Source: Acetobacter fabarum | GTDB taxonomy: Bacteria > Pseudomonadota > Alphaproteobacteria > Acetobacterales > Acetobacteraceae | Reading direction: 5' to 3' | Length of the DNA stretch: 64,000 nt | Assembly (NCBI RefSeq): GCF_011516925.1 | Contig: NZ_WOTG01000003.1 | Location: forward strand, 62,001 to 126,000 | Part shown: in pieces, positions 16,620 to 27,048 of the stretch | How the letters are laid out: the number at the start of each line of letters is the position of its first letter | How positions within the stretch are numbered: position 1 is the stretch's first letter | The notes under the pieces: generated by a model | Database searches by the model: none | The model's input: only the letters and a program-made list of their open reading frames with translations | What the model was told of the DNA's origin: nothing | Position numbers and translations under genes: made by a program

Positions 16620-17909
16620 TCAGTCTTCAAACGGGTCACGCACCAGAATGGTGTCATCCCGGTCCGGGCTGGTGGACAGCAGGGTTACAGGTGCCCCCAC
16701 CAGTTCTTCCACACGGCGGACATACTTGATGGCCTGCGCGGGCAGGTCTGCCCAGCGGCGGGCACCCTGTGTGGTTTCTTTCCAGCCTTCAATCGTCTCA
16801 TACACCGGGCGCACACGCTGCTGTGCGGCTGAACCGGACGGGAAGCGCTCTATCTTCTGGCCATCCAGCTCGTAACCGACGCAGATGTTGATCTCGTCCA
16901 GACCATCCAGCACGTCCAGCTTGGTCAGGGCCAGCCCGTTAATGCCACCCACCCGCACAGCGTGACGGACCAGAACCGCATCGAACCAGCCACAGCGGCG
17001 CGGACGCCCCGTAACCGTACCAAATTCATGCCCGCGCTCACCAAGGCGGCGGCCAATGCCGTCATGCAGTTCGGTCGGGAACGGCCCCTCACCCACGCGG
17101 GTGCAGTATGCCTTAGCAATACCCAGCACAAACCCCGCAGCAGACGGCCCCATGCCAGCCCCCGTGCCCGCATTGGAGGCAACAGTGTTGGAACTGGTCA
17201 CAAACGGGTACGTCCCGTGGTCCACGTCCAGCATAACGGCCTGCGCACCTTCAAACAGGATACGGCGACCATTGCGGCGGGCATCGTCCAGAATGTCCCA
17301 TGTTGCAGCCATGTAGGGCAGCACCTTGGGGGCAACATCGTTCAGGAAGGCAAGCAGGTCTTCCTTGGAAAAGGTCTCCGCACCAAGGCCTGCCAACAGG
17401 GTGTTGTGGTGCAGGAGCAGTTCGTCCAGCTTCCAGTCCAGCGTTTCAGGCTCGGCCAGATCGCACAGGCGGATGGCTCGGCGGGCCACCTTGTCTTCAT
17501 ACGCAGGGCCAATGCCACGGCCTGTGGTGCCGATCTTGCGGTCGCCACGGGCTGCCTCACGCGCACGGTCAAGCGCACCATGCACGGGCAGGATCAGGGG
17601 CACGTTTTCAGCAATTTTCAGGGTTTCGGGCGTAACCTTCAGCCCCTGTTCGCCAATGCGGGCAATTTCAGCCAGCAGAGCCTGCGGGTCCACCACAACG
17701 CCATTGCCGATAATGCCCAGCTTACCGCTCACAACGCCTGAAGGCAGGAGCGACAGCTTGTAAACCTGATTGCCAACCACCAGCGTATGGCCGGCATTGT
17801 GACCACCCTGAAAACGCACCACCACGTCGGCCCGGCTGGCGAGCCAGTCAACAATTTTGCCTTTGCCTTCATCGCCCCACTGGGCGCCGATCACGGTTAC
17901 GTTGGACAT
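16620..17909 (-). CDS. purA: Adenylosuccinate synthetase
   Basis: 429 residues, the usual size. The GTP-binding and catalytic start [15 protein letters not shown] (residues 7-21) with the catalytic Asp, and QGGHNAGHT (~34-42), are intact. GTTGRGIGP and the C-terminal LSTSPDR segment are also present. It joins IMP and aspartate using GTP, the first committed step to AMP. It lies 69 bases after hisZ with no terminator between, so the pair is likely co-transcribed, and it ends in a strong terminator. Confidence 0.97.
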   Translation of the reverse strand: MSNVTVIGAQWGDEGKGKIVDWLASRADVVVRFQGGHNAGHTLVVGNQVYKLSLLPSGVVSGKLGIIGNGVVVDPQALLAEIARIGEQGLKVTPETLKIAENVPLILPVHGALDRAREAARGDRKIGTTGRGIGPAYEDKVARRAIRLCDLAEPETLDWKLDELLLHHNTLLAGLGAETFSKEDLLAFLNDVAPKVLPYMAATWDILDDARRNGRRILFEGAQAVMLDVDHGTYPFVTSSNTVASNAGTGAGMGPSAAGFVLGIAKAYCTRVGEGPFPTELHDGIGRRLGERGHEFGTVTGRPRRCGWFDAVLVRHAVRVGGINGLALTKLDVLDGLDEINICVGYELDGQKIERFPSGSAAQQRVRPVYETIEGWKETTQGARRWADLPAQAIKYVRRVEELVGAPVTLLSTSPDRDDTILVRDPFED

Positions 17910-17978
17910 AGACGGTCTGCTCCTGAAAAAAACTGCCTGCTGGTCAAAAAGAAAAAAATCGCACCCAAGGGCAAGCCC

Positions 17979-19127
17979 TCAGGCCAGATCCACCCGCTGA
18001 GTGCCTGAAAGAATGATGCCACAGCCCAAATGCCGCGCCTCGGCCTCGGCCTGTGCTCCGGCTGCAAAGCCCCGCACCGTGGCGTATCCCTGCGAACGCA
18101 AAGCTGCTGCTTCCTGCCTGCTGGCATCTGCTGCCAGATACACGCGTGCGCGGGCTGGTGTGGGGGGGATCATGCGGAACAGCACATCGGGGCGCAGGGT
18201 TAACCCACAGGCCGGTTCGTTATCATTGCAAAGATAACGCCCGCCACGCCCCAGCTCTTCCGAGCGGCCGACGGCAAACAGGGTTACGCATACGCCGGTA
18301 TGGTACTTCCAGCCCCGGAACTCCACCGGGTCCACGGTCATACGCAGGTCCGGGCAGATTTCGCGCACGGCTGCAACCGTATCAATCAGCCGGTCCAGAA
18401 CAATGCGGGCCTTGGGGGGCAGGGTCAGTTCTGCCAGTTGCGCCACAGTATGTTCGGCAGCCCCGGTGGCATCCAGCAGGGCAATAAGCGTGGCGGCCAA
18501 TGCACCCCCATGCTGGGCCACGGCTGCGGCATCCTTGCGGTCAAGCGCGCGCATAAGCGCCGGGCGCTGGGCGGCGGGCACACCGGCCTCTTCCAGCAGG
18601 GCGGGAATAAAGGGCGGCATGGTCAGGTCAAAGGAGACATCCTTCACACCCAGGCGCATAAGCGCTTCTGCCCCGATGGACATGACCTCGGCATCTGCTT
18701 CGGGGGAATCCGGGCCGATCAGCTCTATGCCGGTCTGCATGATCTGGCGGCTGCTTTCCTCCGCTGCCACAGGGGCCACCACAACACACGGCCCGGCGTA
18801 AGAGACACGGAGCGGGCGCGGCGACCCGGCAACGCGAGTCGCGGCCATACGGGCGATCTGGGGGGTAATGTCTGGGCGCAGGACCATCATGCGCCGCGTA
18901 TCAGGGTCCATGACCCGGAAGCACTGCTCCGCCAGAGCCACCCCTGCACCAGCAAGGTAGGTCTCCTCAAACTCCATAAGAGGCGGGCGGACGCTGTCGT
19001 AGCCGTGGGAGGCAAACACATCCATAAGAGTGGCCACACCCCGCGCTTCCGTTCGGGCATCGGGGGTGAGCAGATCTACAAAGCCAGCAGGCAGCAGGGC
19101 CGGGCTAAAGGGCGGGTCGTCCGTCAT
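17979..19127 (-). CDS. hisZ: ATP phosphoribosyltransferase regulatory subunit HisZ
   Basis: A 382-residue paralogue of histidyl-tRNA synthetase lacking the anticodon-binding domain. Class II motif 2-like MVLRPDITPQIARM (residues ~81-94) and the FRGWKYHTGV and GRGGRYL segments are recognisable. HisZ serves as the regulatory partner of the short-form HisG in the first step of histidine synthesis; hisG is not in the window. The start chosen (MTDDPPFSP) matches relatives, though an ATG 12 codons upstream is possible. It lies directly before purA. Confidence 0.88.
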   Translation of the reverse strand: MTDDPPFSPALLPAGFVDLLTPDARTEARGVATLMDVFASHGYDSVRPPLMEFEETYLAGAGVALAEQCFRVMDPDTRRMMVLRPDITPQIARMAATRVAGSPRPLRVSYAGPCVVVAPVAAEESSRQIMQTGIELIGPDSPEADAEVMSIGAEALMRLGVKDVSFDLTMPPFIPALLEEAGVPAAQRPALMRALDRKDAAAVAQHGGALAATLIALLDATGAAEHTVAQLAELTLPPKARIVLDRLIDTVAAVREICPDLRMTVDPVEFRGWKYHTGVCVTLFAVGRSEELGRGGRYLCNDNEPACGLTLRPDVLFRMIPPTPARARVYLAADASRQEAAALRSQGYATVRGFAAGAQAEAEARHLGCGIILSGTQRVDLA

Positions 19128-19214
19128 GCCTCGGGCTATAGCACTCCCCGCTCCGCCCGTCATGCCCGCGGGCGTGTTCTTTTGCGCCTTTTGCCCACAA
19201 AACGGGCGGACTGG

Positions 19215-20696
19215 TCAGCTATCGGCCATACCGGGCAGTGTTTCCCACCCTGTTCCTATAAAGGTCAGCACCCGCCGCCCCATACCATCGGCCCGCAATA
19301 CGAGCAGATTCTGGTCCTCCAGCCATGCCAGCAGGCGGCGGGCACGCCCGGTGGAAACCGTGCCATATACCTTGGCAATCTGGGCGTCGGACGGGCATGG
19401 CGTACGCTCAATGGCCGCGCGGGCCAGGAACAGAAAGACCGCCTGCAAATCTTCCGGCAGGGATGATGCGCGGCTTTCGGCCTCCTGCCACTGCGTGGAG
19501 GAGGAGGTATCTTCGCTCACTCCGCTGCGTGCTGTGGCCAGCGCGCGGTTGAAGCGCCGCAGGTCCAGCGCATTGCGCCCCAGCCCGGCAATACGGCAAC
19601 GCACCAGAAAGTCCTGATACAGAACGGGCACGGGCCTGAAGGACGAATCCTCATCCTCCATCATGTCACGCAGGATGGCGGTCATGCGGGCTTCGCGCTC
19701 GGCCTGGGTTTCCGCCGTATCTTCCTCCTGCTCCTGCTCGGCCTGCACACTGGCCTGTGCCTCCCCGTGGGCAGCAAGCTGCGTCAGCAGGTCGGGGGCG
19801 GAAGGAGCGGGGGCCTTGCGCTGGCGGGCGGGCAGGTCATGCACCGGCACGGGAGCCAGAATAAGCTCGTGCACCGGCGCGGTTGGCGGCTCAAAGGGGG
19901 CAAGCACCGGCCCGGCCGAGCGGCTTTCGGTTTCCACCGCGCCAATACGGACCGAAAGCGGCCTGCGGCTCAGGGCCGGACCAAGGGCGACAAACGTGCC
20001 ACGTGCGAGGTCCCGGAACGCTTCGGCCTGCCTGCGCTCCATGCCCAGCAGGTCGGCAGCACGCGCCATGTCAATATCCAGAAACGTGCGGCCCATCAGA
20101 AAGTTGGAGGCTTCCGCCGCCACGTTCTTGGCCAGCTTGGCCAGACGCTGCGTTGCAATAATACCGGCAAGGCCACGTTTGCGCCCACGGCACATCAGGT
20201 TGGTCATGGCGCCAAGGGAAGCCCGGCGGGCCTCATCCGATACTTCGCCCGCTGCGGCGGGTGCAAACAGCTGGGCCTCGTCCACCACCACCAGCACAGG
20301 GTACCAGTGCTGGCGCGGCACCTCGAACATACCGCCCAGAAAAGCCGCCGCCCAGCGCATCTGCTGGTCTGCATCCAGCCCTTCCAGGTTCAGCACAACG
20401 GACGCGCGGTGCATGCGCATGCGCTCCCCTGCGGCGTGCAGGGCCATTTCTGAATGATCGGCACCATCTATGACCAGATGGCCGAATTTTTCAGCCAGAC
20501 TGACAAAATCGCCTTCGGGGTCAATAATGGCCTGCTGCACCATACGGGCAGACTGCTCCAGCAACCGCCGCAGAAGATGCGACTTGCCCGACCCGGAGTT
20601 CCCCTGAACCAGCAGACGCGTAGCCAGAAGTTCGCCAAGGTCCATCTGTGCCGGACCGCCCCCCGGCACCTCCCCCATTGTAATCATGCTGTTCAT
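19215..20696 (-). CDS. HerA-like (DUF87-type) ATPase
   Basis: 493 residues. A P-loop GNSGSGKSH (residues ~30-38), an acidic Walker-B-like LVVVDEAQLFAP and the IIATQRLAKL sensor segment mark a HerA/FtsK-fold ATPase. The C-terminal third is acidic and then helical, with a possible winged-helix tail (RARRLLAWLEDQNLL). The start overlaps the previous stop as ATGA, arguing for coupling with the flavoprotein gene; an upstream ATG would add 14 residues. No NurA nuclease gene is adjacent, so its partner and substrate are unknown. Confidence 0.8.
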   Translation of the reverse strand: MNSMITMGEVPGGGPAQMDLGELLATRLLVQGNSGSGKSHLLRRLLEQSARMVQQAIIDPEGDFVSLAEKFGHLVIDGADHSEMALHAAGERMRMHRASVVLNLEGLDADQQMRWAAAFLGGMFEVPRQHWYPVLVVVDEAQLFAPAAAGEVSDEARRASLGAMTNLMCRGRKRGLAGIIATQRLAKLAKNVAAEASNFLMGRTFLDIDMARAADLLGMERRQAEAFRDLARGTFVALGPALSRRPLSVRIGAVETESRSAGPVLAPFEPPTAPVHELILAPVPVHDLPARQRKAPAPSAPDLLTQLAAHGEAQASVQAEQEQEEDTAETQAEREARMTAILRDMMEDEDSSFRPVPVLYQDFLVRCRIAGLGRNALDLRRFNRALATARSGVSEDTSSSTQWQEAESRASSLPEDLQAVFLFLARAAIERTPCPSDAQIAKVYGTVSTGRARRLLAWLEDQNLLVLRADGMGRRVLTFIGTGWETLPGMADS

Positions 20697-21952
20697 GGTT
20701 GGAGGGGATACCGCCTTGCCCCACCCTTGCGCAACCATGCCTCTGCCCCCTTTGCCGCCGCACGGCCGGTGGCAAGGCAGGCATGGAGCAGGTAGCCCCC
20801 GGTCGGGGCCTCCCAGTCCAGCATCTCGCCCGCAACAAACACACCGGGGAGCGCCCTGAGCATAAAAGATTCGTCACACGCTGCCTGCGTGATCCCTCCG
20901 GCGGTGGAAATGGCGCGGGCCAGCGGCTCTGGCGCGTAAAAAGTAACGGGTACGGCCTTGATCAGGGCTGCCAAGGCACGCGGGTCTGCTGGCAGCACGT
21001 CCTGCGCCTCCCGCAGCAGTGCTACGGCTGCGGGGGCCAGCTTTATGGCCTTGCGCAAGCGGTTGCTCAGGCTCTCCCGCATTCGGGTGGCGCGCAGCCT
21101 GTCCAGCAGGTCCTGTTCGCTCAGGTCGGGGCGCAGGTCGCACAGCACGGTTGCCTGCCCCTGCGCGGTGATGGCCTGCCGCACGGTGCGGGAGAGCGCA
21201 TAGAGCGCGCCCCCTTCCATGCCTGTGCGGGTCAGCACAATTTCACCCCGCACACGCCTGCCTTCAAATGTCAGGGCTACAGGTTTTAGGGGGGTGCCGG
21301 CAAAACGCTCAGCAAAAAAGGTGGACCATGGGGTGCAGAACCCGCAATTGGCAGGCTCTAATGGGGCCACATCCACCCCACGCTGTTGCAGCAGGGGTAC
21401 CCAGCCACCGGAACTGCCCAGCCGTGGCCAGCTTGCCCCACCAAGGGCCAGCACTACGGCATCTGCCGCCAGTTCAGCCTTGTGGGATGCTCCCTCCCCT
21501 GCCTGTTGCAGGTTAAACATGAGCTGTTCATGCGCCCCCCACCCCAGCCAGTCCGCACGGGTCTGGAAGGTCACGCCAGCGGCATTCAGGCGGGCAAGCC
21601 ATGCCCGCAGCAGGGGGGATGCCTTCATCCCCACGGGAAAGACCCTGCCAGAGGAGCCAATAAAACTCTCCTGCCCCAGCCCTGCCATCCAGTCCCGGAT
21701 GTTCTGCATGGTCCACGCGTCCAGCGCGGGCCGCAGCCAGGAGCTGGCTGGGCCATAGCGCTCCAGCACCGTCCCATGCGCTTCGGAATGGGCAATGTTC
21801 AGCCCACCCCGCCCAGCCATCAGAAACTTGCGGCCAAGGCTTGGCATGCGCTCCATAACCTGCACACCAAACCCACAGTCGGCCAGGTATTCGGCTGCGG
21901 CAAGCCCGGCCGGGCCACCGCCCACAACAACAATACGCTGCTTATTGGTCAT
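20693..21952 (-). CDS. NAD(P)/FAD-dependent oxidoreductase (HI0933/BaiN-like, TIGR03862 type)
   Basis: 419 residues. The N-terminal dinucleotide-binding motif VVVGGGPAGLAAAEYL (residues ~8-23), the GRKFLMAGRGGLNI segment (~40-53) and the C-terminal GVFVAGEMLDWEAPTGGYLL flavin-binding stretch define this flavoprotein family. The physiological substrate is unknown; the better-studied relative BaiN is linked to bile-acid reduction, which is unlikely here. It sits 19 bases after trpA and overlaps the HerA-like ATPase gene by four bases, making an apparent operon. Confidence 0.85.
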   Translation of the reverse strand: MTNKQRIVVVGGGPAGLAAAEYLADCGFGVQVMERMPSLGRKFLMAGRGGLNIAHSEAHGTVLERYGPASSWLRPALDAWTMQNIRDWMAGLGQESFIGSSGRVFPVGMKASPLLRAWLARLNAAGVTFQTRADWLGWGAHEQLMFNLQQAGEGASHKAELAADAVVLALGGASWPRLGSSGGWVPLLQQRGVDVAPLEPANCGFCTPWSTFFAERFAGTPLKPVALTFEGRRVRGEIVLTRTGMEGGALYALSRTVRQAITAQGQATVLCDLRPDLSEQDLLDRLRATRMRESLSNRLRKAIKLAPAAVALLREAQDVLPADPRALAALIKAVPVTFYAPEPLARAISTAGGITQAACDESFMLRALPGVFVAGEMLDWEAPTGGYLLHACLATGRAAAKGAEAWLRKGGARRYPLQP

Positions 21953-21971
21953 GGGCAGTCACGGCCACATG

Positions 21972-22805
21972 TCATTCCGGCTGCTGGCCCGCAGCACGGA
22001 CTGCCTGTGCCAGACCACGGATCTGCTCCAGCACACGCGGCAGGGTCTGGGATGTGGCTCGCCCCTGTTCATCCAGCGTTTGCGCCAGTGTCGCCAGCAG
22101 GGCCGAGGCCACAACGGCCCCATCGGCAATGCTGGCAGCCTGCGCGGCCTGCTCGGGCGTGCGAACGCCAAAACCAATGGCTATAGGCAGGTCTGTGGCG
22201 GCACGTATGCGGGGAATAGCGCCAGCAAGGTCATGCGCACTGGCCGAGCGGGTACCCGTAATGCCCACAATGCTCACATAATACACAAAGCCCGACGCAT
22301 GCCCCAGCACATACTCCAGACGGGCATCCGGCGTGGTGGGGGCAACCAGACGAATAATATCCAGCCCCGCAGCCTGTGCGGGAGCGGCGATAACCGCGCC
22401 TTCCTCGGGGGGGAGGTCAACCAGAATAAGCCCATCCACCCCTGCGGCGGCGGCATCCTTGCAGAAGCGCTCGTAACCGTAGGATTCAACCGGGTTGACA
22501 TACCCCATCAGAATCACCGGGGTTTCATCATCCCCTTTACGGAATTCGGCCACCATATCCAGCACGCCAACCAGCGTGGCACCGGCCTTGAGCCCGCGCA
22601 GGGCGGCAGCCTGAATAACCGGACCATCGGCCGACGGGTCGGAAAAAGGCATGCCAACTTCGATCAGGTCGGCACCAGCCGCTGGCATGGCACGGAACAG
22701 CTCCAGAGAAGTCTCCCGGTCTGGGTCATACGCCTCCAGATAGGGGATGAGCGCACCACGGCCTTGGGCAGCAAGGGCTTTAAAACGGGCGGCAATACGG
22801 CTCAC
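21972..22805 (-). CDS. trpA: Tryptophan synthase alpha chain
   Basis: A 277-residue TIM barrel. The catalytic glutamate lies in [10 protein letters not shown] (residues ~49-58), the catalytic aspartate in YLEAYDPD near residue 27, and [14 protein letters not shown] and the phosphate-binding GFGVRTPEQ loop are present. It splits indole-3-glycerol phosphate and channels indole to TrpB. Its ATG overlaps the trpB stop by four bases, so the two are translationally coupled. Confidence 0.97.
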   Translation of the reverse strand: MSRIAARFKALAAQGRGALIPYLEAYDPDRETSLELFRAMPAAGADLIEVGMPFSDPSADGPVIQAAALRGLKAGATLVGVLDMVAEFRKGDDETPVILMGYVNPVESYGYERFCKDAAAAGVDGLILVDLPPEEGAVIAAPAQAAGLDIIRLVAPTTPDARLEYVLGHASGFVYYVSIVGITGTRSASAHDLAGAIPRIRAATDLPIAIGFGVRTPEQAAQAASIADGAVVASALLATLAQTLDEQGRATSQTLPRVLEQIRGLAQAVRAAGQQPE

Positions 22806-24046
22806 AGCGAGACTCCCAGATGTTCGGCAACAGTAAAGATGTCCTTGTCCCCCCGGCCGGACAGGTTCACCACCAGCAGTGTGTCCTTGGACAAGGTGGG
22901 GGCAATCTTGGCCGCATAGGCAATGGCGTGCGCCGATTCGAGCGCGGGAATAATCCCTTCCAGCTTTGTGCAGAGCTGGAAGGCTTCCAGCGCCTCGGTA
23001 TCGGTCGCACCCACGTATTCCGCGCGCCCTATATCGTTCAGCCAGGAATGTTCGGGACCGACACCGGGGTAGTCCAGCCCGGCGCTGATGGAATGGGCCT
23101 CGTCAATCTGGCCATCCGCGTTTTGCAGCAGGTAGGTGCGGTTGCCGTGCAGCACACCGGGGCGGCCACGCTCGATGGAGGCAGCGGTTTTGCCACTATC
23201 CAGCCCGTGGCCTGCGGCTTCCACGCCAATCAGGCGCACGGACACATCATCAAGGAACGGGTAAAAAATCCCCATGGCGTTGGAGCCACCCCCAATGGCG
23301 GCCACCACCACATCGGGCAGACGGCCTTCGGCGGCCTGCATCTGCGCTTTGGTTTCCTCCCCGATCACGCTCTGGAAATCACGCACCATGGCGGGGTACG
23401 GGTGCGGGCCAGCCACGGTGCCGATCAGCATGTAGGTGTCGGCCACATTGGCCACCCAGTCCCGCATGGCTTCGTTCATGGCGTCCTTGAGCGTACCGGC
23501 CCCAGCGGTTACGGGCACAACCTCCGCCCCAAGCAGGCGCATGCGGAACACGTTTGGCTTCTGCCGCTCCACATCGGTAGCACCCATGTAGATCACGCAT
23601 TTCATGCCAAACAGAGCGCATACGGTTGCGGTGGCCACACCGTGCTGGCCGGCCCCGGTTTCTGCCACAATGCGGGTGCGGCCCATGCGGCGGGCAAGCA
23701 GGATCTGCCCCATGACGTTATTGAGCTTGTGCGAACCGGTATGATTGAGCTCTTCACGCTTGAGGTAGATTTTTGCCCCCCCAAACGCTTCGGTCATGCG
23801 GCGGGCGAACCATAGCGGGCTGGGCCGACCGATATAATCGGTCTGGTAATATACCAGTTCCTTATGAAAAGCGGGGTCGGCCTTTGCGGCCTCGTACGCC
23901 TCATTCAGTTCCAGAATAAGCGGCATGAGCGTTTCGGCCACAAAGCGGCCACCGTACCGGCCACCAAAATGACCGTGCTCATCAGGCTGCTGCCTGAAGG
24001 AATTGCTCTGCGCCGCTGCGCCGCCGTGTTCGATCGGGTTCGCCAT
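22802..24046 (-). CDS. trpB: Tryptophan synthase beta chain
   Basis: A 414-residue PLP enzyme. The Schiff-base lysine is in [10 protein letters not shown] (residues ~95-104), and the cofactor phosphate loop is [24 protein letters not shown] at the N-terminus is a family hallmark. It makes tryptophan from indole and serine. An ATG 18 codons upstream would give a non-homologous extension, so the internal ATG is preferred, with GGAG about 14 bases before it. trpF, often adjacent in alphaproteobacteria, is not upstream here. Confidence 0.96.
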   Translation of the reverse strand: MANPIEHGGAAAQSNSFRQQPDEHGHFGGRYGGRFVAETLMPLILELNEAYEAAKADPAFHKELVYYQTDYIGRPSPLWFARRMTEAFGGAKIYLKREELNHTGSHKLNNVMGQILLARRMGRTRIVAETGAGQHGVATATVCALFGMKCVIYMGATDVERQKPNVFRMRLLGAEVVPVTAGAGTLKDAMNEAMRDWVANVADTYMLIGTVAGPHPYPAMVRDFQSVIGEETKAQMQAAEGRLPDVVVAAIGGGSNAMGIFYPFLDDVSVRLIGVEAAGHGLDSGKTAASIERGRPGVLHGNRTYLLQNADGQIDEAHSISAGLDYPGVGPEHSWLNDIGRAEYVGATDTEALEAFQLCTKLEGIIPALESAHAIAYAAKIAPTLSKDTLLVVNLSGRGDKDIFTVAEHLGVSL

Positions 24047-24289
24047 TAGTCGTTCTGCCGCTCCTTTAACCCCATGGCGCGCCCTGCTGGGGTGCCACAT
24101 GTTTTGTTCTTTTCAACTGGCAAAATGGCTTACCAGATGCGCCGCCGCATTGCACGGTCCCGCGTGGTCATCTTGCCATAAACCCAACAAAGGCGTCATA
24201 CTTGGGGCATACATGGGCTCCGGCTGGCTGCCGCCAGAACCGGAAAATACAGCTGTACAGGCCCACAGGGCACAAACTGGGAGAATCGC

Positions 24290-25462
24290 ATGTTTCTGGC
24301 CCACAGGCCCGGTATGCCTGCTCGCGCCGTTGAAACGGAAGACGATGCCAAAAATGCTGTCTGGCTGGATCTTCTCAACCCTACCCCCCAGGAACTGGCT
24401 CTGGCGGAAAAACTCTGCGGCCAGCCCATTCCCTCCCTGGAAGACCTGAGCGCGATCGAAAGTTCATCACGTATCAGTGTGCGCAACGGTGCTGCTTTTC
24501 TGTCTTCCCCCCTGCTGCGCAAAAGCGGGTCGGATTTCCAGACCATGCCGGTGGGTTTTATCCTGACCGAAAAGCGGCTTTTTACCATCCGCTTCCAGTT
24601 CTATCTGGCGTTCGAGACCGTAGCCCAGCTTGTGGCGGACTGCGTGACCTCCGCCATGCCTCCACCACACACCGCACCGGAGCGCCAGAGCGCACAGCCC
24701 CCGCCAACCGAGATCCCGCCCCAGCACGACACCTTACTCCATTCGGGCGAGATACTGGTCGCCCTGATTGAAGCCATTGTGGACCGGCTGGCCGATATTC
24801 TGGAAAGCATGGGCAACCTGCTGGACACACTCTCACACGATATTTTTCGCGCCCGCACGCAGCAGACCCCCATCCGCAACGTGGCCGTGTGGCAGCGCAA
24901 CCTGCTCCAGCGGGTTGGCGAGGCAGGGAACCTGTGCTCACGCATGCGGGACACACTGCTGGGCATGGAGCGCATTGCCCTGTTCCTTGGGGAAAGCCGT
25001 AAAACCGCTTCTGCCATTCCGGTCACAGGGTTTGCCCTGTGCACCCCCCGCACTGCCCCCCCGACACCCCTTGCCACGGCAGCACCGGAGGAGGACGGCA
25101 AAACAACGGCCGCCTATGCGCTGTCGGGCATTCTGCGCGCGCGCATTACATCGGTCAGCCACGACCTCTCCTCGCTCGATGCGTATGTCTCCCAGTCACA
25201 GGACAAGGTTGAATTCCTGCTTGATGCCACCCTTGGGTTCATCAACATCGAACAGAACGGGGTGATGAAGGTACTGACCGTTGTCAGCTTCATTGGGGTT
25301 GCCCCCACCCTGATCGCTGGCATTTACGGTATGAACTTCAAAGACATACCGGAACTGAACTGGTCTTTTGGCTACTGGTACTCGCTCGGGCTCATGGCAA
25401 CCACCATTGTGCTGCCGCTGCTGTGGTTCTGGAAAAAAGGCTGGCTGGGCGGCATCAAGTAG
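24290..25462 (+). CDS. CorA-family divalent-cation transporter
   Basis: 390 residues: a soluble N-terminal domain, a long helical region, and two C-terminal membrane helices separated by the signature YGMNF (residues ~346-350) that lines the ion entrance. The last residues KKGWLGGIK are basic and cytosolic. Two low-complexity proline-rich inserts (~123-145 and ~248-270) interrupt the usual helices. CorA proteins carry Mg, and ZntB-like members Zn; the substrate is not settled by sequence. A GGGAG ribosome site precedes the ATG. Confidence 0.88.
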   Translation: MFLAHRPGMPARAVETEDDAKNAVWLDLLNPTPQELALAEKLCGQPIPSLEDLSAIESSSRISVRNGAAFLSSPLLRKSGSDFQTMPVGFILTEKRLFTIRFQFYLAFETVAQLVADCVTSAMPPPHTAPERQSAQPPPTEIPPQHDTLLHSGEILVALIEAIVDRLADILESMGNLLDTLSHDIFRARTQQTPIRNVAVWQRNLLQRVGEAGNLCSRMRDTLLGMERIALFLGESRKTASAIPVTGFALCTPRTAPPTPLATAAPEEDGKTTAAYALSGILRARITSVSHDLSSLDAYVSQSQDKVEFLLDATLGFINIEQNGVMKVLTVVSFIGVAPTLIAGIYGMNFKDIPELNWSFGYWYSLGLMATTIVLPLLWFWKKGWLGGIK

Positions 25463-25497
25463 CCTCTGGCCGCTGGTGCGCCCGCCCCATTCCTGTG

Positions 25498-25526
25498 TTG
25501 ACGCGCAATTCCACCCCGAGTAGTAT
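25498..25526 (+). promoter_or_regulatory. Putative sigma-70 promoter of rho
   Basis: TTGACG, a 17-base spacer, then TAGTAT. It lies about 185 bases before the rho start codon, which would give a long C-rich untranslated leader. Confidence 0.55.
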
Positions 25527-25710
25527 CCGGCCCCAGACGCTGGCTGACTTCACCTGCCCAGCGGTATTCCTTCCCGTCAGGTTCCTTCTGGCTCGGCCTT
25601 GCCTTATCAGGCATGCCTGCTTCCGGTCTCCCCGACCGGCTCTGCCGTAGCATGGAACGATCCGGACCTTCCCCTTTTGAACTTCTCTTGCCAGTCAGGG
25701 CATTTATTAG

Positions 25711-27012
25711 ATGCATCTTGCGGAACTCAAGGCCAAGTCCCCAGCCGACCTTCTGGCCTGCGCTGAAGACCTGAATATCGAAAACGCGTCCTCCCTGCGC
25801 AAGCAGGACATGATGTTCGCCATCCTCAAAACGCTGGCGGATAATGATCAGGCCATTTATGGCGAGGGCACGCTTGAGATCATGCATGACGGGTTTGGAT
25901 ACCTGCGTGCGCCCGAATCCAACTACCTTCCCGGCCCGGATGATATTTACATCTCCCCCACACAGGTCCGCCGTTTTGGCCTGCGCACGGGTGACACGGT
26001 TGAAGGGCAGATTCGCGCCCCGCGTGATGGCGAACGCTACTTCTCCATGCTCAAGATCAACACGATCAATTTTGAGTCCCCCGATGCCGTCCGCCACCGG
26101 ATCAACTTTGACAACCTGACCCCGCTCTACCCCGAGCGCCGCCTGCAGATGGAAGTGGAAAGTCAGGCCACTGCCCCTGAACCCAAGGGCGACAAAAACA
26201 ACAAAAAGGGCTCCCAGAAGGACTTCACCCCGCGGGTGATCGATCTGGTATCCCCCATTGGCATGGGCCAGCGCGCCCTGATCGTAGCGCCCCCACGCTC
26301 GGGCAAAACGGTCATGCTCCAGAGCATTGCCTCTTCCATTTCGGCCAACCACCCCGAAGTGTTCCTGATTGTGCTGCTCATTGACGAACGGCCCGAGGAA
26401 GTGACCGACATGGCCCGCTCCGTGCGCGGCGAAGTCATTGCCTCTACCTTTGACGAACCCGCCCACCGCCATGTGCAGGTAACCGAAATGGTGCTGGAAA
26501 AAGCCAAACGCCTTGTGGAACACAAGCGCGATGTGGTGATCCTGCTCGATTCCATTACCCGTCTGGCCCGCGCCTACAACACGGTTGTGCCCTCATCGGG
26601 CAAGGTACTGACCGGTGGTGTGGACGCCAACGCCCTGCAGCGGCCCAAGCGCTTCTTTGGTGCGGCCCGTAATATTGAGGAAGGTGGCTCCCTGACCATT
26701 ATCGCCACCGCCCTGATTGATACCGGCAGCCGCATGGACGAAGTGATCTTTGAAGAGTTCAAGGGCACGGGTAACTCCGAACTTGTCCTTGACCGCAAGC
26801 TGGCCGACAAGCGCACCTTCCCCGCCATTGACATCACCAAGAGCGGCACACGTAAGGAAGAACTGCTGGTTGACCGGGCAACCCTGTCCAAAATGTGGGT
26901 GCTGCGCCGGATTCTGGCGCCCATGGGCACCATGGATGCCATGGACTTCCTGCTCGACAAGCTGAAATACAGCAAAACCAACAATGACTTCTTTGAAGCC
27001 ATGAACAACTAG
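25711..27012 (+). CDS. rho: Transcription termination factor Rho
   Basis: A 433-residue RNA-dependent ATPase forming the hexamer that ends untranslated transcripts. The N-terminal helical domain is followed by the cold-shock-like RNA-binding domain with GFGYLR (residues ~61-66). The P-loop is PPRSGKTV (~196-203), and the C-terminal [12 protein letters not shown]-loop region is conserved. It is a single gene with a long leader rich in YC dinucleotides, where Rho itself could bind, and a strong terminator at its end. Confidence 0.97.
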   Translation: MHLAELKAKSPADLLACAEDLNIENASSLRKQDMMFAILKTLADNDQAIYGEGTLEIMHDGFGYLRAPESNYLPGPDDIYISPTQVRRFGLRTGDTVEGQIRAPRDGERYFSMLKINTINFESPDAVRHRINFDNLTPLYPERRLQMEVESQATAPEPKGDKNNKKGSQKDFTPRVIDLVSPIGMGQRALIVAPPRSGKTVMLQSIASSISANHPEVFLIVLLIDERPEEVTDMARSVRGEVIASTFDEPAHRHVQVTEMVLEKAKRLVEHKRDVVILLDSITRLARAYNTVVPSSGKVLTGGVDANALQRPKRFFGAARNIEEGGSLTIIATALIDTGSRMDEVIFEEFKGTGNSELVLDRKLADKRTFPAIDITKSGTRKEELLVDRATLSKMWVLRRILAPMGTMDAMDFLLDKLKYSKTNNDFFEAMNN

Positions 27013-27048
27013 GCCAGCCACAGGGCCAAGCCCAGCGGTATCAGGCGG

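Noticed and set aside
20693-21952. BaiN-type bile-acid reductase function for the flavoprotein
   Set aside because: The family similarity is broad, and no bile-acid genes or gut-related context exist here.
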